Positions 43,001 through 50,135 of a DNA stretch of 64,000 nucleotides are shown one piece after another. Below the pieces are notes generated by a model. That model was not told the origin of the DNA, made no database searches, and saw only the letters and a program-made list of their open reading frames with translations. How positions within the stretch are numbered: the first letter of the stretch is position 1; each line of letters begins with the position of its first letter. The stretch lies in assembly GCA_050178015.1 (NCBI GenBank), contig JBFXGM010000005.1, forward strand, positions 1 to 64,000, in the 5' to 3' direction. The position numbers and the translations under genes are program-made. The DNA comes from Gaoshiqia sp050178015 (GTDB taxonomy: Bacteria; Bacteroidota; Bacteroidia; Bacteroidales; Prolixibacteraceae).

Positions 43001-44741
43001 ATATGTGAGCGTGATTGGCGCTCCGTTTGCCATCATTGTTATCGGCGGCCTGGCGCTCAGTACCTTGCTGACGCTGATTTTCATCCCCACCTTTTATTCC
43101 GGTTTGGAGAATGCGCTGCAATGGTTCCGTGGGCTCAACTGGAAATTGCGGGCCTTCCAGATTGCCTTGATGGCCCTGGCGCTCGTTTATATTTACCTGG
43201 AAGTGGACACGACCACCTGGAAAATGGTGGACACCGTGCTGGCCGTGGTGCTGGTGCCGGGCACTACCTGGTTTGTGCTGAACAGCCTGAAAAAGGCCGG
43301 TACTCAACTGATCGGGCCGGATGAAAAAGTTCATATTGTCATCCAAAACCTGGTGAAAATATACGACCGCCCCGGACGCTTCTCACGCGAGTGGACAGGC
43401 GGCCTGAACATCCGCCGCAGGGCCGGGTTGGAAAAAGAATACCGCTCCATCCGCGAGTTCGACCAGCTCATCTGGCAACTGCCGCTGCTGGCGTTTATGG
43501 TCTATTTCACCTTTATTTTCCTGAAGCCGGCCTTCTGGATCAGCTTCATGATGCTGATGGTGTATTTCTACCTCAACCTGATTTGGAAACCCGTTGCCAT
43601 TTACCTGGAAAATCGCTACCAGGAAACCCAAAAGGGAATTTTCCGCTTTCTGAAAAAATATGGAAACAATTATTTTTTCTGGGTGCTGCCACTGGTGGAG
43701 TTGGCCATCCTGTACCTGAAAACCGAATACATTGGGCTGGTGGTTGCTTTTGCCGCTTTGTGGTATTTGGGACTGCTGATCTCTGTGACGGCTAAACGTC
43801 TGTATGAGGAGAAAGTGAACGTTGACCGCATTACCGGGCGTTTTGGGGCATTGAGGCGGACTGTTTTCCGGCTGGTGAAACAAATTCCGGTGATCGGGAA
43901 ACGGGCTGTTCCGTTTAAAGCGCTGAATGGCGTGTCGCTCGAAATCGGTACCGGCATGTTTGGCCTGCTGGGGCCCAACGGTGCCGGGAAATCCACCATG
44001 ATGCGGACCATTTGCGGCATTTTGGAACAAAGCTACGGAAAGATCTGGATCAACGGGATAGACACCCAGGAAAAGCGCGAAGAGTTGCAGGGATTGATTG
44101 GCTACCTTCCGCAGGAATTTGGCACGTACGAAAATATGCCAGCCTGGGATTACCTGGACTATCAGGCCTTGCTGAAAGGCCTTACCGATGTGGAAGAACG
44201 TAAAAAACGGCTGGAGTATGTTCTGAAGGCGGTGCACATGTACGATCGGCGGACAGAGAAGATTGGCTCGTTCTCGGGTGGGATGAAACAGCGGATCGGG
44301 ATTGCACAAATCCTGCTGCACCTGCCCAAAATACTGGTGGTGGACGAACCCACGGCCGGCCTTGACCCGCGCGAGCGCATCCGTTTCCGCAACTTGCTGG
44401 TGGAGTTGAGCCGCGAGCGTATTGTCATCTTTTCAACCCACATTATCGAGGATATTTCGAGCTCGTGTAACCAGGTAGCGGTGATCATCCGCGGCCGGGT
44501 GAAATATCATGGTACGCCCATCAACATGGTTAACCTGGCCGAAAACCTGGTGTGGCAGTATGAAGTGCCGGCTTCCGAGTTCGATAAAATGCCCAACAAG
44601 CAAATGGTAGTGCACCACATGCGGGTGGGTGAGAATATCCGTGTTCGTGTGCTGTCAAAAGGAAAGCCTGCCGACGATGCCGTGGAGGCCAAGCCGTTGC
44701 TCGAAGATTCCTATTTGTGTTTGATTAAAGATTTGAAATAG
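40035..44741 (+). CDS. RND transporter fused to an ABC ATPase (cluster gene 6)
   Basis: 1568 residues. Residues 1 to about 1030 are a full RND pump, with LLDNSVVVLENIYR in TM4 (Asp397, Asn398) and VVVNNGIILID in TM10 (Asn935-936). Two more hydrophobic segments follow (about 1043-1090). Residues 1099-1112 (VHIVIQNLVKIYDR) look like the first strand of an ABC ATPase. About 180 residues with three or four membrane segments come next (1114-1291). The ATPase core then runs from 1292: KALNGVSLEI, Walker A GPNGAGKST (1313-1321), signature SGGMKQ (1414-1419), Walker B VVDEPTAGLDP (Asp1437, Glu1438), His1469. All ATPase motifs are intact. A single frame covers everything, so no frameshift is involved. 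RND pumps normally use only the proton gradient, so this fusion is unusual. Confidence 0.92.
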   Translation: MKFIIDRKILISMLFIGLTLLGYVSYKQLGVELLPNAELPFLYVQASSTREADPAYLESQVVIPLEGAIGTLEGIESLESNINSRMGTIVVYYQKDVDFNFAYLKLQEKINEMQSSLPEGIRVSVNRVDLARMNNQFMELQARGSGGVDRVRNVVDEEIAPKLENIDGIAGVNVYGGQEKSIEIILDEGACEAYNITPGTIRSLLSQNAQSRSYVGNLKEKDKLYFVHVTAEYDRVSDVENLVVANGPILLKDVAQVRFGVKEETSYSRVNGLDAVTIQLINDSQANQIELSHKTQELIAQLNDRLKTKEVELVIQNNSAETMEENIDQIINLALIGGLMAVFVLWMFLKNVRIVAFIALAIPVSVFTAFNFFYAYGITLNSLTLVGMALAIGMLLDNSVVVLENIYRLAGKGVDAGTAVTQGTTEVWRSIVAATLTTITVFLPFVFSSNFMIEMLGKNVGVSIISTLLVSLVVALLFVPMAIHFILKGKRSSSIHFEKLTTNNRMVQVYMLLLKSCMRYPAATVLGAVAVFFLTIFISLAISVSSLQEVEESQLQLYVTMPSGSSLEKTDETVQKIEEKLDGVKEKLDVISRIEEEEATVTLKLVEDFEKVDGRSFAEIKSSVNDLVKDIRSAEISFEQVQTNRSFGGGSRNMMGNFQRLLGIGTEEERIVLKGQDFNLMQTVAEDLEYFLEDMDIIDRVRLNVSDNRPEVHMIFDPLLMTEYGINMQQVSGELNSFTREISTGVMFNQGVDEYEITIKTGETEEEQTDVRTMDDLKRLQVSDAGGGLHDLQEFTQLVYARGLAGINRVNQEKQIEITYRLVSEAQQSKDLLEAYRYEIDALIANYAFPSGIAAEVIHEEDELAEFYFLILAAIVLIFMILASVFESIVTPFVLLFSIPLAAIGSLLALIITGNSLFNANTMIGFLILLGVVVNNGIILIDYSNILRKRGYRRSRALMTAGLSRVRPILITAITTIVAMVPLAMGQAEYVSVIGAPFAIIVIGGLALSTLLTLIFIPTFYSGLENALQWFRGLNWKLRAFQIALMALALVYIYLEVDTTTWKMVDTVLAVVLVPGTTWFVLNSLKKAGTQLIGPDEKVHIVIQNLVKIYDRPGRFSREWTGGLNIRRRAGLEKEYRSIREFDQLIWQLPLLAFMVYFTFIFLKPAFWISFMMLMVYFYLNLIWKPVAIYLENRYQETQKGIFRFLKKYGNNYFFWVLPLVELAILYLKTEYIGLVVAFAALWYLGLLISVTAKRLYEEKVNVDRITGRFGALRRTVFRLVKQIPVIGKRAVPFKALNGVSLEIGTGMFGLLGPNGAGKSTMMRTICGILEQSYGKIWINGIDTQEKREELQGLIGYLPQEFGTYENMPAWDYLDYQALLKGLTDVEERKKRLEYVLKAVHMYDRRTEKIGSFSGGMKQRIGIAQILLHLPKILVVDEPTAGLDPRERIRFRNLLVELSRERIVIFSTHIIEDISSSCNQVAVIIRGRVKYHGTPINMVNLAENLVWQYEVPASEFDKMPNKQMVVHHMRVGENIRVRVLSKGKPADDAVEAKPLLEDSYLCLIKDLK

Positions 44742-44795
44742 AAACTGGCTGCCGGCGGCTGGCACCTTGCTGTCGGCTGCCTTTCCCGGATAAAG

Positions 44796-44858
44796 GTCAT
44801 GCTGAACTTGTTTCAGCATCTCTTTGAGGAAAAGATTCCGAAACAAGTTCGGAATGAC
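44796..44858. repeat. Paired-hairpin intergenic repeat before the last ABC permease gene
   Basis: Two 25-base arms (44796-44820 and 44834-44858) are imperfect reverse complements sharing GTCAT, GAACTTGTTTC and ATC. Each arm is also a small hairpin: ATGCTGAA/TTTCAGCAT and ATTCCGAA/TTCGGAAT. The element can form one long cruciform or two small stems. I recall similar GTCATGCTGAAC-type repeats as common between genes in Bacteroidota. Here it breaks the spacing between cluster genes 6 and 7. Confidence 0.7.
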
Positions 44859-44881
44859 GTAAAAAAATATAATCGTTCAAA

Positions 44882-45601
44882 ATGATGGATAAACGAAAAA
44901 TAAAAAATACACTCAACCTGATTAGCCAAATGGTCCGCTACAATTTCCGGATCATTTTTGCCGGACGGTTTATCTGGTTTTTGCTGGCTGCCTTTGCCTT
45001 TTATGTGTTCGTCGCGGTGTCGGCGGTTTGGAACGGTGAGCTGCCCGACGAGGAGTTTGTTTACAACACCCTGCTTTTTCCGGCCATTTTATTGATTTTT
45101 TATCCGATGACCTTTGGCATTCAAAACGATGTGGATGCCGGGATTCTGGAAATTTTGTTCGGGATACCCGACTACCGCTACAAGGTTTGGCTGGTGCGGC
45201 TGGTGCTGGTGTTTGTGCTGGTATTTCTCATTCTGATTGGTTTCGCCGGATTGAGTTACATTTTTCTGACACCGGTCAATTTGTTCGAAATGACCCGGCA
45301 AATCATGTACCCGATCTTGTTTTTGGGCAGCATGGCCTTCATGTTTTCCACTCTCATCAAAAACGGGAACGGCACGGCCGTGGTGATGGTCATTTTGGGC
45401 GTGCTGGCGCTTATTCTGTCCGAATCGGTGGAGCGTACCATGTGGAACATCTTCCTGAACCCGTTTAGTGTTCCCCGCAACATGAATGAAATGATTTGGG
45501 AAGGCATTGCCTTGAAAAACCGGATCTTTCTAGTGGTGGGGGCGCTGGTTTTTATCCTGTACGGATTATTCAACTTGCAAAAGAGGGAGCGTTTTATCTA
45601 A
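44882..45601 (+). CDS. ABC-2 type permease (cluster gene 7)
   Basis: 239 residues with six hydrophobic segments and short loops. The pattern DEEFVYNTLLFPAILLIFYPMTFGIQNDVDAGILEILFGIPDYRYKVWLVRL is typical of ABC-2 permeases (the first half faces the ATPase at the GILEILF coupling region). ATG codons at 44882 and 44885 are both possible. There is no separate ATPase gene beside it, so its ATPase is most simply the domain at the end of the RND fusion upstream. It ends the cluster; no strong terminator follows. Confidence 0.85.
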   Translation: MMDKRKIKNTLNLISQMVRYNFRIIFAGRFIWFLLAAFAFYVFVAVSAVWNGELPDEEFVYNTLLFPAILLIFYPMTFGIQNDVDAGILEILFGIPDYRYKVWLVRLVLVFVLVFLILIGFAGLSYIFLTPVNLFEMTRQIMYPILFLGSMAFMFSTLIKNGNGTAVVMVILGVLALILSESVERTMWNIFLNPFSVPRNMNEMIWEGIALKNRIFLVVGALVFILYGLFNLQKRERFI

Positions 45602-45703
45602 TGATTTAAAATTGTTAAGAAAAGCTAAAATTCACTTCTGATACAGTGAGTTATCAAACTTTTTAATGATCTTTGTCATCGTTAATTTTATCAGGAGGGT
45701 TGT

Positions 45704-46216
45704 ATGAGTGTGGTTGCGATGTTGAAATTACTTCATGTTTATTTGTTGGCTTCGGTCAAGTATTTTGTTACTTTCCCCTATGCTTTGCTGATTGGTTTAA
45801 ATTACACCCAGGCGATTATTGCGGTGACCGTTGGCGGCATCAGCGGTTTTTTCTTCTTTTACTACCTGAGTGGATTTCTGCTGCGGTATTATCACCAGCA
45901 TCACCAAACAATTTATTGCGCGATCAAAAAATACATACGCGTGGATCTTTGCCACCGGTTGGCGCAAAAGGAGGAACGTCAGAAGCCCCTGTTCAGCAAA
46001 CGCCGGAGAAATCTGGTAAAGTTGAAAACCAAGTACGGTTTCTGGGGCATTGTTGTCATGACGCCGATTTTGCTGAGTATTCCCCTGGGAGCTTATTTGC
46101 TGAATAAATACTACTCGAAGCAGAAATATATTCTGGGTTATATGATGATTTCAATTGTGGGTTGGGCGTTGGTGTTTTCAACAATCGTGGTCATCCTTCC
46201 GCATCATCCTCTTTAG
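45704..46216 (+). CDS. Conserved membrane protein, unknown function
   Basis: 170 residues: two N-terminal membrane segments (about 22-58), a basic cytoplasmic loop with histidines and KRRRNLVKLKTKYGFWG (about 98-114), then two more membrane segments (PILLSIPLGAYLLNKYY and the last 25 residues). The layout is a little like small multidrug-export or SNARE-associated-type membrane proteins, but I cannot place it. The last 39 bp overlap the 3' end of the convergent NUDIX gene. Confidence 0.65.
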   Translation: MSVVAMLKLLHVYLLASVKYFVTFPYALLIGLNYTQAIIAVTVGGISGFFFFYYLSGFLLRYYHQHHQTIYCAIKKYIRVDLCHRLAQKEERQKPLFSKRRRNLVKLKTKYGFWGIVVMTPILLSIPLGAYLLNKYYSKQKYILGYMMISIVGWALVFSTIVVILPHHPL

Positions 46217-46597
46217 CAGTTCGCTTTTGTTGATTTCAAGCAGGCGGCGGTCGGCTTCCTGCCAATTTAGTTGATCCAACCCATCGCGGGATATCCAGAT
46301 TGAATGGTTGTGTTCTGTTAGGGTGATGTTCCCTTGCACCAACTGGCAAACGAACGGGATGAGCCGGATCGATTTTCCGGGATAGTTATATTCAACCGCT
46401 TGCAGCTTCGCCAAGGGCTGGATTTCAACCTGAAGTTCTTCCCGGATTTCGCGGACGATACATTCCGCGTAACTTTCCCCGGGTTCCACCTTCCCACCTG
46501 GAAACTCCCACTGATACGGATGGTGTGATCTCTCACCGCGCTGAACGGCCAGTACGCTTTCTCCCGAAAAAATGATGGCACAACAAACTTCGATCAT
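46178..46597 (-). CDS. NUDIX hydrolase, MutT/8-oxo-dGTP or CTP pyrophosphohydrolase type
   Basis: 139 residues. The Nudix box begins at Gly35: KVEPG, Glu41, seven residues, Arg49-Glu50, then Glu53-Glu54. The usual second Gly near the end is replaced by Gln56. The start (MIEVCCAIIFSGESVLAVQR) and WEFPGGKVEPGE match the MutT group that removes oxidised or noncanonical nucleotides. Exact substrate is not determined. It is convergent with the membrane protein gene, with overlapping 3' ends. Confidence 0.9.
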   Translation of the reverse strand: MIEVCCAIIFSGESVLAVQRGERSHHPYQWEFPGGKVEPGESYAECIVREIREELQVEIQPLAKLQAVEYNYPGKSIRLIPFVCQLVQGNITLTEHNHSIWISRDGLDQLNWQEADRRLLEINKSELLKRMMRKDDHDC

Positions 46598-46654
46598 AAA
46601 CGGTTTTTCCTAATGTTGGGCTAAAATTATACTTTTGAATTCAATTAGCCTGAT

Positions 46655-47170
46655 ATGGAAACCGAAGATATCATAGACGTAATTCGGCGTTGGGAAAACC
46701 TGGATCTTTGCAAGCAACATTTTATTCATCATCCTGATCAACTTCAGTTGTTGCTCCGGGTGGCGTTTGATGATTCGAACCCGGTGTATTGGCGGGCGGC
46801 GTACCTGCTCGACCAGTTATCGGAACAGAACCCCGGATTGGTCCGTCCGTATGTTCCGCAATTGGTGGAAGCGTTGCCTGCTGTTTCCAATACCAGCAAA
46901 CTCCGCCATTATTTGAAGATCATCAGCCAGTATCCCATTTCGGAGGATTCGATAGATTTTCTTTTCAACTTTTGTCTGGATGTTTTCACCAAGCCTTCTT
47001 ATCCGGTTGCCGTGCGGGTACATGCCATGCAAATCCTCTATCATATTGCCGAAGTTGAAACGGGACTAAAGCCTGAATTAGTACAAATTATTGAATATGA
47101 ACTGACGTTACATCCTACGGCAGGCCTGAAATCGCGTGGCAGACGCTTGTTGGCGAAACTATGCCGGTAG
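46655..47170 (+). CDS. Helical-repeat (HEAT-like) hypothetical protein
   Basis: 171 residues, all predicted helix, soluble, with a repeated pattern of paired amphipathic helices (for example YWRAAYLLDQLSEQNPGLVRPYVPQL and a later VAVRVHAMQILYHIAE), which suggests a small HEAT-repeat scaffold. No enzyme motif is seen. A TAnnTTTG-like box (TACTTTTG at 46630-46637) lies 17 bp before the ATG, so it probably has its own promoter. Confidence 0.7.
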   Translation: METEDIIDVIRRWENLDLCKQHFIHHPDQLQLLLRVAFDDSNPVYWRAAYLLDQLSEQNPGLVRPYVPQLVEALPAVSNTSKLRHYLKIISQYPISEDSIDFLFNFCLDVFTKPSYPVAVRVHAMQILYHIAEVETGLKPELVQIIEYELTLHPTAGLKSRGRRLLAKLCR

Positions 47171-47284
47171 GTTTTTAAACTGAAGGAAAGCGAACTGATT
47201 TTTTTTTGAAGATCTATCCTTTTGATATTCAGTTTAGAGATTAAATATGGGTGGCGGGAGGTCAAAAAAAATTAAGAAAATGGT

Positions 47285-47313
47285 TTTGGGAATTGAAAAA
47301 TTTTATACTTTTG
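47285..47313 (+). promoter_or_regulatory. Promoter of the tRNA-Gln gene
   Basis: TTTG (47285-47288), a 17-bp spacer, then TACTTTTG (47306-47313), about 30 bp before the mature tRNA. Confidence 0.65.
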
Positions 47314-47344
47314 CCGCTGTCTTTAAAGAAAAGACATGAATGAT

Positions 47345-47417
47345 TGACCCGTGGTGTAATTGGCAACACGTCTGATTTTGGTTCAGAAGAGTCCAGGTTC
47401 GAGCCCTGGCGGGTCAA
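47345..47417 (+). tRNA. tRNA-Gln (anticodon TTG)
   Basis: 73 bases fold as a tRNA: acceptor TGACCCG/CGGGTCA with discriminator A, D stem GTGT/ACAC, anticodon stem TCTGA/TCAGA with loop TTTTGGT (anticodon TTG, reading CAA), variable loop AGAGT, T stem CCAGG/CCTGG with loop TTCGAGC. The 3' CCA is not encoded. The gene has its own promoter and terminator. Confidence 0.95.
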
Positions 47418-47422
47418 CAAAA

Positions 47423-47461
47423 AAAAGCGCTTGGATCATTGATCTGAGCGCTTTTGTTTTT
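47423..47461 (+). terminator. Terminator after tRNA-Gln
   Basis: AAAAGCGCT pairs with AGCGCTTTT, enclosing an inner GGATCA/TGATCT stem, and is followed by a T run. It ends 7 bp before the stop of the convergent mtaB gene and may serve both. Confidence 0.85.
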
Positions 47462-47467
47462 CCGGGT

Positions 47468-48763
47468 TTACAGCTCCCCGACGAGTCGCATCTGTTCTCC
47501 TTTCCCCTCGAGCCTGGTGATGCGGACTATTTGGAATGTGTTCTTTTGCAGCCCCTTTCCTTTGAACCTGACCGGCACATAATGCTGTCCGTATCCGGAG
47601 GCATAGCCTCGTGCATCGATGGCTTCAATCAAAACGGTTTGTTCTTGACCAATGAAGGAAGAAAGGTACTTTTCCCGGTTCTCTTCAGCTATTTGCCGGA
47701 TCCGTGCCGAGCGTTCGTTTTTCATTTTTTCAGGGATGTGGTTTTCCATGCGTTCGGCGCGGGTTCCTTTGCGCACCGAATATTTAAAGGTGTGTACATG
47801 CCCAAATCCAAACGCGGTAACAGCTTCCAGGCTTTCCTGGAAGTCTTCCTCACTTTCATCAGGGAATCCTACAATCAGGTCGGTGGTGAAATTGAAGTCG
47901 GGGTATTTGCCCCGGAAACGTTCTACCAGGCTTTTGAAACGGTTATAGTCGTACATGCGGCGCATGCGCAGCAGCACCTTGTCGGAGCCGCTTTGCAGGC
48001 ACAGGTGCAGGTGCGGCGTTAGTTTGGGGTGGTCGAACAAATCCACCAGACGGTCGCCAAAGCCATCGGGTTCGAGCGAGGAAATGCGCACGCGGAAATC
48101 GCCCGGCACATTCAGGATAGCTTCCAGCACGTCTTCAAAGCGCTTGTCTTCCCATTCGTAACGGCCAATATTCACCCCGGTGATCACCAGTTCTTTAAAG
48201 CCGTTGGCCAGCGTGTCTTTCACATTCTCGATGATTTGCGGCAAGGGGCGGCTCACCGCGCGTCCGCGCACGGTGGGGATGATGCAGAAGGTGCAGAAGT
48301 TATCGCAACCATCCTGTATTTTAATGGCGCTGCGGGTATGCAAGCTTTTATCCACCGTGTTGAACTGGAAAACGTCGGCCTCCAGCTTTTCGGGATGAAG
48401 CAGTTCGCCGCCAAAATGGGCATCCACCAAATTCAGGATCGATCCTTTCCGGTTGTTTTCAACCACGTAGGTGATCTTGTTTTCACTTTCCAGCGTTTCT
48501 TTGTAGTTGTTGGCCATGCAGCCGGTTACCACCACCACCGATCCCCGGTTGTTCCGGGCTGCCTGGCTGATCATGTTGCGCGATTTCTGGTCGCTCTGGT
48601 TGGTCACCGTGCAGGTATTTACCACCACCACATCGGCCTGTTCCTTAAAATCGACAATCTCGTAACCGGCCTTGTCGAAATCAGAGACGAGTGCATCGGT
48701 TTCGTATTGGTTAAGGCGGCAGCCCAAGGTCTTAAAAGCGATGCGTTTTTTTGTTGAATTCAT
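47468..48763 (-). CDS. mtaB: tRNA t6A37 methylthiotransferase MtaB
   Basis: 431 residues: UPF0004 domain with Cys15, Cys51 and Cys82 for the auxiliary [4Fe-4S] cluster (KTLGCRLNQYE, VVNTCTVTNQSD, VTGCMA), the radical-SAM motif CDNFCTFC (Cys153, 157, 160), and a C-terminal TRAM-like region. KTLGCRLNQYE identifies the MtaB/e-MTTase group, which turns t6A into ms2t6A at position 37 of ANN-decoding tRNAs. The start shares one base with the stop of the upstream MiaB-like gene. Confidence 0.93.
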   Translation of the reverse strand: MNSTKKRIAFKTLGCRLNQYETDALVSDFDKAGYEIVDFKEQADVVVVNTCTVTNQSDQKSRNMISQAARNNRGSVVVVTGCMANNYKETLESENKITYVVENNRKGSILNLVDAHFGGELLHPEKLEADVFQFNTVDKSLHTRSAIKIQDGCDNFCTFCIIPTVRGRAVSRPLPQIIENVKDTLANGFKELVITGVNIGRYEWEDKRFEDVLEAILNVPGDFRVRISSLEPDGFGDRLVDLFDHPKLTPHLHLCLQSGSDKVLLRMRRMYDYNRFKSLVERFRGKYPDFNFTTDLIVGFPDESEEDFQESLEAVTAFGFGHVHTFKYSVRKGTRAERMENHIPEKMKNERSARIRQIAEENREKYLSSFIGQEQTVLIEAIDARGYASGYGQHYVPVRFKGKGLQKNTFQIVRITRLEGKGEQMRLVGEL

Positions 48764-50115
48764 TAGCTGTTTACTGTTTCTTCCTGAAGTACCAATTCGC
48801 CGCTCATGGAGAAGTCAGCTGCAGAGGTAATTATTACGTCCACGATCTTTCCCATCAGTTCGGGGGCTTTCTGGTCCAGGCGGACGGTTATTTTTCCTTC
48901 GGTGAGCCCGGTTGAGTGGCCGGTTTTGCGGTCGGTGCCGTTTACCAGCAAGCGGACGGTTTTTCCCACCAGGTTTTCGTGATACTTGCGGGTGTAAATT
49001 TTCAATACTTCCGAAAGTTTGTGCAAACGTTCCTTCTTCACGTCTTGCGGAACCTCGTCCTGCCAGCGGTAACTGGCAGCTCCCGGCCTGGGCGAGTACA
49101 TGGCAATGTAGGCCATGTTGAAATTGAACTCGTGAAACGCGGCGACCGTATTTTCAAATTCCGATTCGCCTTCGCCTGTAAACCCGACAATAATGTCGGT
49201 AAACAGGGTGGCCTGAGGAATCAACTCGCGGATGTCGGCAACAATGCGCCGGTACTTGTCCATTGAGTGGCGACGGTTCATCTTGATCAGCACTTTTTCG
49301 TCGCCGCTCTGCATGGGCAGGTGGATTTGTTTGGCCAGACAGGGGTATTCAGCGATCACTTCAATCACTTCGCGAGTCATATCCTGCGGGTGGGGCGAGG
49401 TGAAATACACCCAAAACTCTTCTTCTGAAGCTTTTCCGTATTCGCCAATCCGACGCAACAATTCGGCAAAGGTGATTTCATTGCCATTTTTGTCCAGCCC
49501 ATACGAGTTCACATTTTGCCCCAGCAGGGTGATGGATTTGTAGCCTTGGTTGACCAGGTGGCGCACTTCGTTGATGATGTCTTCGGAAGGGCGTGAAACC
49601 TCGCGGCCACGGGTATAGGGCACGGCGCAGAAGGTGCAAAACTTGTCGCAACCGTTCTGGATGGGCACAAATGCCTCGTAGGTGGACTGGTACTTCGGCT
49701 GGATGTGCCACAAGTCAACAATGTGTTCGTTTTTAGGCATCACTGGTTTGGGTGCCTGAAGCGAGGCCGCATTCACCACCCCGTAATTGCGAATCATCTC
49801 AGGGAGTTGGGCCAGTTCGCTCATCTGAAAAATCAGGTCGAACTGTTTCAATAGTTTTTCCCGGTCGGCCGCAAGTACGCAGCCCGAAAGGAACGTGATG
49901 AGGTTGCGTTTATCTTTCGCACGGTTCCATTGGGCTATTTTGTTATATACCTTGTCGATGGGTTTTTGGCGCACCGAGCAAGCCAGCATGCCCAGCAGGC
50001 TTGCCTCCTCTTCGTTTTCCGTGCGCACATAGCCCATCTGCTCCAACACGGCGGCAACCCGCTCGCTGTCCGACAGGTTCATTTGGCAGCCCAAGGTGAT
50101 TAAGTGGTACTTCAT
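48763..50115 (-). CDS. MiaB-like tRNA methylthiotransferase
   Basis: 450 residues with the same three-part build as MtaB: Cys10, Cys46 and Cys79 in the first domain, radical-SAM CDKFCTFC (Cys156, 160, 163) and a TRAM domain near the end. TLGCQMNLSDSE and ACSVRQKP fit MiaB, which methylthiolates i6A37 in tRNAs reading UNN codons. The usual MiaB text around Cys46 (NTCxVR) is changed to LACSVR, and SGCVL differs from the usual GC(M/L)A. It may be an unusual MiaB or a related methylthiotransferase with another target. It forms an operon with mtaB. Confidence 0.85.
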   Translation of the reverse strand: MKYHLITLGCQMNLSDSERVAAVLEQMGYVRTENEEEASLLGMLACSVRQKPIDKVYNKIAQWNRAKDKRNLITFLSGCVLAADREKLLKQFDLIFQMSELAQLPEMIRNYGVVNAASLQAPKPVMPKNEHIVDLWHIQPKYQSTYEAFVPIQNGCDKFCTFCAVPYTRGREVSRPSEDIINEVRHLVNQGYKSITLLGQNVNSYGLDKNGNEITFAELLRRIGEYGKASEEEFWVYFTSPHPQDMTREVIEVIAEYPCLAKQIHLPMQSGDEKVLIKMNRRHSMDKYRRIVADIRELIPQATLFTDIIVGFTGEGESEFENTVAAFHEFNFNMAYIAMYSPRPGAASYRWQDEVPQDVKKERLHKLSEVLKIYTRKYHENLVGKTVRLLVNGTDRKTGHSTGLTEGKITVRLDQKAPELMGKIVDVIITSAADFSMSGELVLQEETVNS

Positions 50116-50135
50116 ATTGTGCGCGCTACTCCCAA

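Noticed and set aside
40035..44741. The RND-ABC fusion as an artefact of a missed stop or frameshift
   Set aside because: The frame is open over all 1568 codons, the linker is hydrophobic and protein-like, and both domains keep their motifs in one frame.
48029..48757. 242-codon plus-strand ORF opposite mtaB
   Set aside because: Antisense of a gene with all six functional cysteines; no independent protein features.
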